38,339 bases of DNA from a virus. The stretch is taken from IMG/VR virus record IMGVR_UViG_3300042549_002303, positions 1-38,339 of that record; one strand, given 5' to 3'. This document shows, in pieces, positions 13,615 to 21,168 of this stretch (position 1 is its first letter; every line of letters starts with the position of its first letter). The notes under the pieces were generated by a model that saw nothing but the letters and a program-made list of their open reading frames with translations, ran no database searches and was not told where the DNA came from. The position numbers and the translations under genes are program-made.

Positions 13615-13913
13615 GCGTCAAACAATGGCTGCGTAACTGGCTTATGTCAGACGAACGTAAGGTAAATCAAATAGGATACCCAGACCAACCTCTAGCTGTC
13701 AGCGCCAGCAGACTAGACCCCATAGGTGATGAGACGGCACAGTCAACCTTCTCTGTCATCAAAGCCGCGAACGGTCGCATCATCAAGGTGTCGACGTACA
13801 AGCCGCAAAGTCGCGGCCCTGACTGGGCGCACGAACTCTACATCGTCAAGGATGATGAGAAAATCCCGGACGTGATTGCAAGAATCATGGCTATCAAAGC
13901 ATTGGAGAGTTAA
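13611..13913 (+). CDS. Small protein, duplicate of preceding gene
   Basis: A 100-aa protein, ATGA-coupled. The N-terminal part differs from the previous gene, but the second half aligns with it by eye: xVIxAANGxIIxVS..., acidic turn, then a helix rich in Ile/Ala ending KALES. Function unknown. TTGGAGAG at its end serves the MazG-like gene. Confidence 0.6.
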   Translation: MSVKQWLRNWLMSDERKVNQIGYPDQPLAVSASRLDPIGDETAQSTFSVIKAANGRIIKVSTYKPQSRGPDWAHELYIVKDDEKIPDVIARIMAIKALES

Positions 13914-14357
13914 ATGAGCACAGATCAGATCGAGCTGTGGCACAGACGTGCCAGACCTAAGCCAACAGAAGCAGACTTCAACGTGCAGCTTGGCTGTCAC
14001 CTCGAGGAGGTGGTTGAAATGTTTGACACGTTGGACTTCACCAACGAAGAGGGCATAGAGTACGAAGTGCGTGCTACGCGTGTGGCGCTTAACGCGCTGG
14101 CACGCATGCTTAAAAACGGAGAACTGCTGGCCAACATCACAGACCGCAAAGAGTTCCTTGACTCACTGGCCGATCAGGTCGTTACAGCCGTTGGCGTTGG
14201 GTACTGCGCTGGCATGAAGACAGCCTCAGCTATTACCGCCGTGAACCGCAGCAACTACAGCAAGTTCGACAAGAACGGCTACCCCATCTTCAACAAGCAG
14301 GGCAAGATCGCCAAGGGGCCTGACTACGCACCACCAAACTTGGAAGGTCTGTACTGA
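13914..14357 (+). CDS. MazG-like nucleotide pyrophosphohydrolase
   Basis: A 147-aa protein of the all-alpha NTP pyrophosphohydrolase (MazG/PRA-PH-like) group. Visible are LGCHLEEVVEMFD at about 27-39 (the ExxE metal-binding helix), DSLADQVVTAVGVGY at about 83-97 (the DxxxD-type helix) and the C-terminal block NRSNYSKFDKNGYPIF...GKIAKGPDY, typical of phage members. Such enzymes hydrolyse NTPs or dNTPs to NMP and PPi; phage ones may clean the nucleotide pool or affect alarmones. It sits directly upstream of the replication genes, which fits nucleotide metabolism. Confidence 0.78.
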   Translation: MSTDQIELWHRRARPKPTEADFNVQLGCHLEEVVEMFDTLDFTNEEGIEYEVRATRVALNALARMLKNGELLANITDRKEFLDSLADQVVTAVGVGYCAGMKTASAITAVNRSNYSKFDKNGYPIFNKQGKIAKGPDYAPPNLEGLY

Positions 14358-14614
14358 TGTCCAACAGCATTTTCTTCAGCAACAACACCCAACCCGCTAT
14401 GACGTTGTCAGCCAACGGCAACCTTGGCATTGGCACAACTAGCCCATCCGGCACGATCACGCTTAACGACGGCATCGAGTCCGCCACCTTGACTGCCACC
14501 ATGATCAAAAGCTTGCAAGAATTCAAAGGCTTTCTCGATTACGCAGAGAGCTGCGACTCAGAAGTTGGCACCCTGTGGCGGGCGTACAAGATCGCAAACA
14601 AACTGGAAAACTGA
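14357..14614 (+). CDS. Small protein with tail-fibre-like repeat motif
   Basis: An 85-aa protein. The first half contains AMTLSANGNLGIGTTSPSG, a sequence style found in phage tail fibres and other trimeric beta-structured proteins ('NGNVGIGTTSPS'). The second half is helical (IKSLQEFKGFLDYAES, TLWRAYKIANKLEN). It lies between the MazG-like and polymerase genes, far from the tail module, with a good ribosome binding site (GGAAGG). The motif could come from a fibre gene or have arisen independently. Function unknown. Confidence 0.6.
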   Translation: MSNSIFFSNNTQPAMTLSANGNLGIGTTSPSGTITLNDGIESATLTATMIKSLQEFKGFLDYAESCDSEVGTLWRAYKIANKLEN

Positions 14615-16569
14615 TGACCCCCATCTACATTGACTTTGAGTCGTTCTGGAGCACTGAGCACACGCTCAGCCGCATGTCTCCAACCGAGTACGTGATGCAC
14701 CCCGACACTGAGATCATCTCTGTGGCCATCAAGGTGGGCGGCGCTGAAACATATGTGCTGTTCGGTGAGCAGAAGATCAGAGAGCACCTGCAGTCGCTTG
14801 ACTGGTCTGATGCTATGGCTATCGGCCACAACATGTCCAACTTCGATGCGATGATCCTCGCATGGCGCATGGGTGTGAATCCCAAGATGTACGGCTGCAC
14901 TGCTGCTATGGCACGGCCCAAGTACTCCAAGACCAGCGCGTTCGTAAACGGCAAATCATTGACTGGTGTATCGCTCAAGAAGCTGGCTGTTGAGCTGGGT
15001 GTCGGCGCTAAGCTGGACCTCGAGGCTACCAACACCAAGGGCAAACACCTGTGTGACTTCAGCGAAGATGAGCTGGCTCAGATGGAGGAGTACAACAAGG
15101 TGGACACCGACTTGTGTGCGGCTATCTTCAAGAAGCTCGCCCCGCCATTCCCCAAGCAGGAGCTGCTGCAGATCGACATGACTACTCGCATGCTGGTCGA
15201 GCCAAAGTTCTTGCTCAACTACTCCATGGTGGATAAGGCCTTGGAAGATGTGAAAGAAGAAAAGCGTCGCTCCCTGATTGAGCTGGCCCACACCCTTGGC
15301 ATCGAACAGTTCGTGGCTGAGCGCCTTGACAGTGGTACAGATATCGAGGAGCAGGTTCGTGCTGAGCTGGCCTCGGCTGCCAAGTTCTCTGCACTGCTGG
15401 AGCGCCTTGGTGTTGAAGCCCCCATGAAGCAGTCGCCGACCAACCCTGAGAAGCGTGTGCCTGCGCTGGCCAAAACAGACAATGCGTTCATCGCACTGCA
15501 GAACCATGAGAACCCTGTGGTGGCCGCTGCTGCACGTGCCAGACTCGAGGTCAAGTCCACGCTGCTGGAGACACGACTGCAAGCGTTCCTCAGAGCCGCT
15601 GACGCCTGTGATGGCAGACTGCCTGTGCCGCTGAAATACTGTGGCGCGGATACAACAGGTCGCTGGTCTGGTGAGCAGTACAACATGCAGAACCTACCGC
15701 GCATCGACCCCAAGAATCCCAAGCCGTCCGACGCCCTGCGTATGTCGCTCAAGGCACCCAAGGGGCACAAGATCATCGTGGCCGACCTTTCTGGCATCGA
15801 GTTGCGGGTCAATATGTTTCTGTGGAAAGTCCCGTACGCCATGGAGCTGTTTGCGTCGAGCCCCGACAAGGCCGACCTGTACCGATACTTTGCAGCGCAT
15901 GACCTGTACAACATCACCGAAGATGAGGTCACGAAGAACCAGCGTCAAGTGGGCAAGGTGGCTCACTTGGGTCTAGGCTTTGGCGCTGGCGGCGCTACGT
16001 TCCAGAAGGTAGCCAAGCTGATGGGCGGCATCGACCTGACGCTGGAGGAGGCCACTGATGTGGTGAACAAGTACCGCGATGCTCATGGTGAGATCGTCAA
16101 CGGCTGGAAGCAGTTTCAGAACAACCTGACCAACGTCCGCCAAGGCATCGAGGCATCCATCGACCCGTGGGGCATGTGCCAAGTGGAGCACGAGGCTGTG
16201 CGCTTGCCGTCTGGCCGTCGCATCTACTACCCGTCACTGGTCAAACAGAACGAGAACGGTAAGCACGAATGGTGGTACGGCAACGGCAGGTCTAAGGCTC
16301 GCATCTACGCCGGGAAGGGCGTTGAGAACTTGGTGCAGGCACTGGCCCGTGATGTCATCGCTGAGCATGCTGTGCGGTTCTACAAGGACACTGGCTTGCG
16401 CCCATCGCTGGCAGTCCATGACGAGCTTGTGTTTGCAGTTCCAGAGAAAGGTGCGCAGCAGCACCTCGATCATTTGCAGGGCATCATGCGCCAAGGTGTG
16501 TCGTGGTGGCCAGAGCTTGTGACGTGGTCTGAAGGTGACATTGCGGATTGCTACGGCGAGGCAAAATAA
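14614..16569 (+). CDS. polA: Family A DNA polymerase with 3'-5' exonuclease
   Basis: A 651-aa replicative DNA polymerase of the Pol I family, without the 5' nuclease domain, as usual for phages. Exonuclease motifs: D7-F-E9, N73xxxFD78 and Y160xxxD164 (DEDDy, proofreading complete). Polymerase motif A DLSGIELR starts at D391; motif B has R444, K448, L452 and F456; motif C is H602-D603-E604. L452 aligns with E. coli Phe762, making this a Leu762-type enzyme. The start at 14614 overlaps the previous stop by one base and removes 13 N-terminal residues of the longer ORF. It should copy the phage genome with the primase-helicase at 21169. Confidence 0.95.
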   Translation: MTPIYIDFESFWSTEHTLSRMSPTEYVMHPDTEIISVAIKVGGAETYVLFGEQKIREHLQSLDWSDAMAIGHNMSNFDAMILAWRMGVNPKMYGCTAAMARPKYSKTSAFVNGKSLTGVSLKKLAVELGVGAKLDLEATNTKGKHLCDFSEDELAQMEEYNKVDTDLCAAIFKKLAPPFPKQELLQIDMTTRMLVEPKFLLNYSMVDKALEDVKEEKRRSLIELAHTLGIEQFVAERLDSGTDIEEQVRAELASAAKFSALLERLGVEAPMKQSPTNPEKRVPALAKTDNAFIALQNHENPVVAAAARARLEVKSTLLETRLQAFLRAADACDGRLPVPLKYCGADTTGRWSGEQYNMQNLPRIDPKNPKPSDALRMSLKAPKGHKIIVADLSGIELRVNMFLWKVPYAMELFASSPDKADLYRYFAAHDLYNITEDEVTKNQRQVGKVAHLGLGFGAGGATFQKVAKLMGGIDLTLEEATDVVNKYRDAHGEIVNGWKQFQNNLTNVRQGIEASIDPWGMCQVEHEAVRLPSGRRIYYPSLVKQNENGKHEWWYGNGRSKARIYAGKGVENLVQALARDVIAEHAVRFYKDTGLRPSLAVHDELVFAVPEKGAQQHLDHLQGIMRQGVSWWPELVTWSEGDIADCYGEAK

Positions 16570-16571
16570 TG

Positions 16572-16599
16572 TTGACAGCACTCACCATGCTGCTACCAT
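16572..16599 (+). promoter_or_regulatory. Sigma70-type promoter, extended -10
   Basis: TTGACA (perfect -35) at 16572-16577, a 16-base spacer, then TGC-TACCAT at 16591-16599, an extended -10 element (TGn) with 4 of 6 matches to TATAAT. It lies in a 95-base gap after the polymerase gene, the largest gap in the replication module, and would drive the nuclease-helicase-SSB genes. Host polymerase recognition is implied. Transcription start would be near 16606. Confidence 0.65.
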
Positions 16600-16611
16600 A
16601 GAGCATCGAAC

Positions 16612-16645
16612 AAAAAGCCCCAACCGTCGAATGACGCATTGGGGC
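16612..16645 (-). terminator. Hairpin; minus-strand intrinsic terminator or 5'-UTR structure
   Basis: GCCCCAA (16617-16623) pairs with TTGGGGC (16639-16645), and inside it CGTC (16625-16628) pairs with GACG (16633-16636) around GAAT. On the minus strand the stem is followed by TTTTTG (16616-16611), an intrinsic terminator shape that would stop antisense transcription. On the plus strand no T-run follows; there it would be a hairpin in the leader of the transcript from the promoter at 16572. Confidence 0.5.
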
Positions 16646-16664
16646 ACAACCGCATTGGAACAAC

Positions 16665-17321
16665 ATGACAAACCCGGCTTGGACGTACAGCCAGCTCGAC
16701 ACATTCGAGACGTGCCCACGTAAGTTCTACCACCTCAAGGTCAAGCGCGATATCGTTGAGCCGCCTACCGTACACACTGAGTGGGGTACACGAGTTCACA
16801 CCGCGTTCGAGGACTTCATCAAGGACGGCGTCATGCTGCCCGAAGGTATGGAGCAGTGGCAGACGCTGGCATTCAAGCTGGCCAAACTGCCCGGTGCAAA
16901 GCTGTGCGAACAGGCATACGCACTGGACCGGAACTTCCAGCCGACAGCATGGAAAGGCGCATGGACTCGCGGCATCGCTGACTTGGTTGTGCTTCATGGC
17001 GACAAGGCCATCGTCGCAGATTACAAGACCGGAAAGCGCAAGCCCACAGAGCAGCTCGACCTGTATGCCAACTACGTGTTTGCCCATCACCCAGAGATCA
17101 ACAAAGTTACCACGGGCTTTATCTGGCTCAAGGAAAAGAAGATCGACTGGACGCCACGCGAACGCTCTGAGGTGCCCATCATTTGGCAGAACTTTGTACC
17201 CCGTGTGAACAAGCTGGAGTCTGCGTACGAAAGAGACAGGTGGCCAGCTAAGACATCGGGACTTTGCAAATCTTGGTGCCCCATATTGAGCTGCGAGTTC
17301 AACGGGAGAAAGAATGGCTAG
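16665..17321 (+). CDS. Cas4/RecB-like PD-(D/E)XK nuclease with Fe-S cysteines
   Basis: A 218-aa nuclease. H45, D106 (GIADLVV) and D119-Y-K121 (DYKTGK), with Q130xxxY134, make up the RecB/Cas4-type PD-(D/E)XK active site. C17 (TCPRKF) together with C201, C205 and C210 forms the four-cysteine Fe-S cluster set typical of Cas4, AddB and Dna2. Cas4-like enzymes cut single-stranded DNA from an end. Here it sits with polymerase, VRR-NUC and helicase genes and no CRISPR array, so phage recombination or end processing is likely. It overlaps the next gene by 8 bases. Confidence 0.87.
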   Translation: MTNPAWTYSQLDTFETCPRKFYHLKVKRDIVEPPTVHTEWGTRVHTAFEDFIKDGVMLPEGMEQWQTLAFKLAKLPGAKLCEQAYALDRNFQPTAWKGAWTRGIADLVVLHGDKAIVADYKTGKRKPTEQLDLYANYVFAHHPEINKVTTGFIWLKEKKIDWTPRERSEVPIIWQNFVPRVNKLESAYERDRWPAKTSGLCKSWCPILSCEFNGRKNG

Positions 17322-17688
17322 TACACCCGAAGGCAAGGTCAAAGACGCTTGCAAGAAATACCTCAAGTCCATCGGCGCTTGGTTCTTTATGCCCGTGTCC
17401 AATGGCATGGGGCAGGTTGGCATCCCGGACATCATCTGCTGCTACAAGGGCATCTTCGTAGCTGTCGAAACCAAAGCACCGGGTAAGCGAGGGAGCACTA
17501 CAGCCAATCAAGACCGAGTGATACAAGAGATTCAAAATGCTGACGGCTGGGCCATCGTCGTGGACAATGTAGACCAGCTACGCGAGTTCTTCGTAGTCAT
17601 CAACGCTTACCACATCTTGGAGAATCGAAATGCCCAAATCAACACCCCGCAAACTGGAGTACCAAAAGTCCTACAACGCTCGCCCTGA
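17314..17688 (+). CDS. VRR-NUC domain nuclease
   Basis: A 124-aa protein of the VRR-NUC (PD-(D/E)XK-type) family. It has the N-terminal helix with E6, then GQVGIPDI at 33-40 (catalytic D39), VETKAPGKRG with E52 and K54, and Q66 in the following helix. The fold is that of Holliday-junction resolvase-like nucleases; stand-alone phage VRR-NUC proteins are thought to resolve branched DNA. GGGAGAAAG precedes the start. The last 59 bases overlap the next gene, so its C-terminal tail is probably dispensable. Confidence 0.85.
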   Translation: MASTPEGKVKDACKKYLKSIGAWFFMPVSNGMGQVGIPDIICCYKGIFVAVETKAPGKRGSTTANQDRVIQEIQNADGWAIVVDNVDQLREFFVVINAYHILENRNAQINTPQTGVPKVLQRSP

Positions 17689-17896
17689 AGAAGTGGCCAA
17701 GCGTGTGAAGAACAACGCTGCACGGCGCGAAGCCATCAAAGATGGCAAGGCCAAGGTCGGCGATGGTAAGGACGTAGCGCACAAGAAGTCACTCGAGAAC
17801 GGCGGCGGCAACCACAAGGCCAACACAGCAGTTCAAGACCGATCAACCAACCGTGGATGGAGGAAAGGCAGTGGCTCTTACAACCCTGACAAATAA
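17630..17896 (+). CDS. Small HNH-like basic phage protein
   Basis: An 88-aa basic protein. The block 'GDGKDVAHKKSLENGG' followed by 'NHKANTAVQDRSTNRG' resembles the HNH nuclease core (DxDHxxPLxxGGxxxxxNL...xxxN), with a His at the catalytic place but no flanking zinc cysteines. I recall a phage family of this exact type, of uncertain activity. The start overlaps VRR-NUC by 59 bases but has TTGGAGA 5-11 bases upstream. It probably binds DNA within the replication or packaging pathway. Confidence 0.7.
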   Translation: MPKSTPRKLEYQKSYNARPEEVAKRVKNNAARREAIKDGKAKVGDGKDVAHKKSLENGGGNHKANTAVQDRSTNRGWRKGSGSYNPDK

Positions 17897-19468
17897 ATGC
17901 TAATTCACAAAGAAAAAAAGGCTGTCGTACTCAAGCTCCGCAACCCATCACGAGTAACGACAGTCATACCAACCGCGAAGTTGGTAGAACACAAAGGATC
18001 GACACTGGTTGCGATACCGCACAGGCCCGACGAAACTCGGGTGCTGCGTAACTTGGGCTTTGAGGTTCCTGAACCCATGCCCATTCACTACGACTGGCCC
18101 AAGGTCAGCGGCAGACATGCGCCGTTCTCTGCACAGCTTGACACAGCATCGTTCTTATCCATGAACAGCCGTGCGTTCTGTCTCAACGGCATGGGCACTG
18201 GCAAGACCAACAGCGCACTGTGGGCGTATGACTATCTGCGTCGCACCAAGACCGTGAACAAGGTGCTTGTGGTGTGCCCTCTGTCTACCATGGAGCGCAC
18301 ATGGGCGGACTCAGCATTTCAGACGTTCCCGCATCTGGACTGTGTTGTACTGCACGGCACACGGGAGCGCCGCAACAAACTGCTTGCACAAGACGTGGAC
18401 ATCTACGTCATCAACATCGACGGGCTATCTACCATCAAGGATGCGCTGGCCAAGCGGCCTGACATCGACCTGATCGTTGTTGACGAGCTTGCGCTTGCAC
18501 GTAACTCAGGCACCGACCGCTGGAAGATTCTCAACACCATCTGCAACAAGCAGGCTCCTCGCCGTGTGTGGGGCATGACAGGATCGCCAACGCCCAACGC
18601 ACCTACCGACGCATGGGCTCAGTGCAAACTGGTGACTCCTGACAACCCGACCATGCCCAAGTACTTCAGTGCGTTCCGTGACCGCGTGATGCGTCAGATC
18701 ACTCCGTTCAAATGGGCGGCGCGGCAGGACGCCAACGAAGCTGTGTATCAGATGATGCAGCCAGCTATCCGATTCTCGCTGGATGACTGTGTGGACCTGC
18801 CAGAGCAGACGTTCATCACCCGTGATGTTGCGCTCACACCTGAGCAGAACAAAGCCTACAAGGACATGCTGAACAAGCTGTCCACCGAGTATGCAGGCGG
18901 TCAGATTCTGGCGGTCAACGAGGCTGTGAAGGCCAACAAGCTCATCCAAATTGCGTGTGGTGTCGCCTACGGGACAGATGGTGAACACGTCGTCATCCCA
19001 TCCAAGCCGCGCATGGACGTACTCAAGGAAGTCATCGAGGAATCTGAGGGCAAGGTCATCGTCTTCGTGCCACTGACTGGAGCCCTTGAGAGCGTAGCGT
19101 CAGAACTGCGTAAGGATTTCACGGTAGAAACGGTGCATGGCGGCACCAGTAAGACTGAGCGTGATCGTATTTTTAGTGAGTTCCAACGAGGGCTGGACCC
19201 AAGGGTTTTGGTGGCTAACGCCTCAACCATGAGCCATGGCCTGACACTGACGGCAGCAACCACCATCGTGTGGTACGCCCCGGTTCACTCGAATGAGACT
19301 TACGAACAGGCTTGTGCGCGTGTAAGACGCCCGGGCCAGACAAGAACCACAGTGATCGTTCACATCGCAGGTACGGATGTTGAGCGGCGTGTGTATAAGA
19401 GGCTGCAAGACAAACAGTCTATGCAGGGTGTGTTACTCGACATGATGAAGGAACGGATAGACCAATGA
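17897..19468 (+). CDS. SNF2/DEAD-like helicase
   Basis: A 523-aa superfamily 2 ATPase of the SNF2 type. Walker A is GMGTGKT at residues 98-104; motif II is VVDELALARN with D196-E197; motif III MTGSPTPN is at 227-234; motif VI is ARVRRPGQT at 474-482. The N-terminal 70 residues have no known motif. Compact phage SNF2-like enzymes of this size are thought to translocate on double-stranded DNA or move replication forks. The start follows the previous stop directly. It lies between nuclease genes and the SSB candidate, supporting a recombination/replication role. Confidence 0.9.
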   Translation: MLIHKEKKAVVLKLRNPSRVTTVIPTAKLVEHKGSTLVAIPHRPDETRVLRNLGFEVPEPMPIHYDWPKVSGRHAPFSAQLDTASFLSMNSRAFCLNGMGTGKTNSALWAYDYLRRTKTVNKVLVVCPLSTMERTWADSAFQTFPHLDCVVLHGTRERRNKLLAQDVDIYVINIDGLSTIKDALAKRPDIDLIVVDELALARNSGTDRWKILNTICNKQAPRRVWGMTGSPTPNAPTDAWAQCKLVTPDNPTMPKYFSAFRDRVMRQITPFKWAARQDANEAVYQMMQPAIRFSLDDCVDLPEQTFITRDVALTPEQNKAYKDMLNKLSTEYAGGQILAVNEAVKANKLIQIACGVAYGTDGEHVVIPSKPRMDVLKEVIEESEGKVIVFVPLTGALESVASELRKDFTVETVHGGTSKTERDRIFSEFQRGLDPRVLVANASTMSHGLTLTAATTIVWYAPVHSNETYEQACARVRRPGQTRTTVIVHIAGTDVERRVYKRLQDKQSMQGVLLDMMKERIDQ

Positions 19469-19851
19469 AATTATCAGAAGCAGTGAGCCTGTACATACAG
19501 CTCCGTGACAAGAAGGCAGAGATGAAGGCTGACTTTGACGCCAGCATCGCGCCGCTCAATGACAAGATGGACAGGCTAGAAGCCAAGCTTCTTGACGTGT
19601 TCAACAAGACCGGCATGGACTCAGTCAAGACTGAGAACGGCACGGCTTATACCGCTGTGCGTACAACCGCCAGCATCGCAGATCGTGAGGCTTTCATGGA
19701 GTTCGTGAAGGCCAACGAAGAATGGAGCTTGCTTGAAGTGCGTGCATCAAAGACCGCCATCGAGCAGTTCCGTGACTCCAACAACGACGAACTGCCACCG
19801 GGTGTAAATATCCGGTCGGAACGCGTTGTAAACATCCGCCGCTCGGCATAA
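19465..19851 (+). CDS. Conserved phage replication-module protein
   Basis: A 128-aa protein. The N-terminal half is a coiled coil (LRDKKAEMKADFDAS, NDKMDRLEAKLLDVF). The C-terminal half has 'VKTENGTAYTAVRTTASIADREAFMEF' and ends 'PPGVNIRSERVVNIRRS', a pattern I recall in small phage proteins next to SSB genes. It resembles Gam-like or recombination-accessory proteins in layout only. Function unknown. ATGA-coupled to the helicase gene. Confidence 0.65.
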   Translation: MKLSEAVSLYIQLRDKKAEMKADFDASIAPLNDKMDRLEAKLLDVFNKTGMDSVKTENGTAYTAVRTTASIADREAFMEFVKANEEWSLLEVRASKTAIEQFRDSNNDELPPGVNIRSERVVNIRRSA

Positions 19852-19878
19852 ACTCTCAATCCCAACCAACCGAAGATC

Positions 19879-20820
19879 ATGAACATCATTCCATTTGACT
19901 CCGGCAGCAAACTGCCAGCATTCCTGAAACAAGTCGACGTTGCGGCTTTGAACTCTGACCTGACTGCCCACGCTGGCAGCGGCTTCCCTGTGATCTCCAT
20001 CAAGGGTAAGGTCTTTGCAGTCGTCCGTGATGGCGACCGTGAGATTCAGATGAACCCCAAAGACCCAGACAGCGCGGCCACCAGCCTGAACGTGGTGTTG
20101 TTAAAAGCCAACAAGGGCACCAGCAAGGTGTTCTACATCAAGGGCTACGACAAGGACACCAGTGAAGGCCAGAAGCCTGACTGCTACTCCAACGACGGTG
20201 TTGAGCCAGCGGCTGACTCTCAGAACAAGCAGGCCAAGAAGTGCGCTACATGCCCTCACAACCAGTGGGGCTCGCGTGTCTCCGAGAAGGGCGCTACCAA
20301 GGGCAAGGCTTGCGCTGACGCTGTTCGTATGGCCGTGGCTCCTGCTGGTCAGATCAATGACGCTATGCTGCTGCGTGTGCCCCCTGCGTCTATCAAGGCT
20401 CTGGGTGAGTACGGCCAGATGCTGGCCAAGCGCGGTGTCGGCTACAACATGGTCGTGACCAAGGTCGGCTTCGACGTGGAAGCTGAGTCTCCCAAGCTGA
20501 CGTTCTCCGCTGTCGGCCTGCTGGACGACGACGGCTTTGCTGAGGTGCAAGAAATCGCGGCATCCGATATGGTGTCCAACATCCTCGGCTCCTCTGTCAT
20601 GGCTGCTGTTGCCGCTGAAGCTGCTGCGCCTGCAGAAGAAACTGCTGAAGAGCCCGCACCAAAACCTGTGGCCAAGCCCAAGCCTGCGGCCAAGCCAGTG
20701 GCGGAAGAACCAGAAGCTGAAGCCCCGGCACCCAAGCCAGCGGCCAAGCCCAAGGCCAAGCCAGCCCCTGTTGTTGACGACATGGACCTCGACCTCGATG
20801 GCATTAGCTTCGACGACTGA
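19879..20820 (+). CDS. Candidate single-stranded DNA-binding protein
   Basis: A 313-aa protein of three parts. The N-terminal ~230 residues are strand-rich with an insertion carrying four Cys (C102, C122, C125, C145; KCATCPHNQ) that could bind zinc, as in T4 gp32. A Pro/Ala/Lys linker spans about 245-295. The last 16 residues are an acidic tail with alternating hydrophobics, ending ISFDD. Acidic tails of this sort recruit partner proteins in phage and bacterial SSBs. Position in the replication module fits. The OB fold itself is not visible by eye. Confidence 0.6.
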   Translation: MNIIPFDSGSKLPAFLKQVDVAALNSDLTAHAGSGFPVISIKGKVFAVVRDGDREIQMNPKDPDSAATSLNVVLLKANKGTSKVFYIKGYDKDTSEGQKPDCYSNDGVEPAADSQNKQAKKCATCPHNQWGSRVSEKGATKGKACADAVRMAVAPAGQINDAMLLRVPPASIKALGEYGQMLAKRGVGYNMVVTKVGFDVEAESPKLTFSAVGLLDDDGFAEVQEIAASDMVSNILGSSVMAAVAAEAAAPAEETAEEPAPKPVAKPKPAAKPVAEEPEAEAPAPKPAAKPKAKPAPVVDDMDLDLDGISFDD

Positions 20821-20828
20821 TTAAACTA

Positions 20829-20844
20829 GGGGGCTTCGGCCCCC
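20829..20844 (+). other. Perfect GC hairpin with TTCG tetraloop
   Basis: GGGGGC (20829-20834), TTCG, GCCCCC (20839-20844): a very stable six-base-pair stem with a UUCG tetraloop, 8 bases after the SSB-candidate stop. No T-run follows (GCAAAAAC), so it does not look like a full intrinsic terminator. It could stabilise the 3' end of the SSB message or cause partial termination. Confidence 0.6.
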
Positions 20845-20864
20845 GCAAAAACTGAAAGAACATC

Positions 20865-21074
20865 ATGCAATACCAGATCAAACTCGACATGAACATGGAC
20901 GCCAACTCCCTCAACACCCTGCTGGGTGCGCTGGGTAGTGGCCCACACAACTTTGTTCGTCCCATCATTGACACCATCCTGCAGCAAGCCAAGGAGCAGG
21001 AAGAAGCTGCCCGCGAAGCACAGCCAGCAGACGAGAGCGCGGAAAAGCCAGCAGACGCCGGACTCACAGACTGA
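20865..21074 (+). CDS. Small hypothetical protein before terminator
   Basis: A 69-aa protein. The N-terminal half is a short strand and helix (YQIKLDMNMDANSLNTLLGAL), the C-terminal half an acidic, Ala-rich helix (QAKEQEEAAREAQPADESA). Weak ribosome binding site (GAAAGAA). It is the last gene before a strong terminator. Function unknown. Confidence 0.6.
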   Translation: MQYQIKLDMNMDANSLNTLLGALGSGPHNFVRPIIDTILQQAKEQEEAAREAQPADESAEKPADAGLTD

Positions 21075-21094
21075 TCTGAGGGTTTACCCCAAGG

Positions 21095-21122
21095 AGCCCG
21101 CTTGCGGGCTTTTTCCTTTTTT
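21095..21122 (+). terminator. Intrinsic terminator
   Basis: AGCCCG (21095-21100), loop CTTG, CGGGCT (21105-21110), then TTTTTCCTTTTTT to 21122. This is a textbook intrinsic terminator on the plus strand, separating the SSB operon from the primase-helicase gene. Confidence 0.85.
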
Positions 21123-21168
21123 GGAGTCGTCATGAGTTGCATAAATACAACAGTTAGTGGGGTGTGCC

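Noticed and set aside
21121-21150. Possible promoter (TTGGAG ... CATAAAT) before the primase-helicase gene
   Set aside because: Spacing and match are poor (15 bases, weak -10). A promoter is expected here, as a terminator precedes the gene, but I cannot place it.
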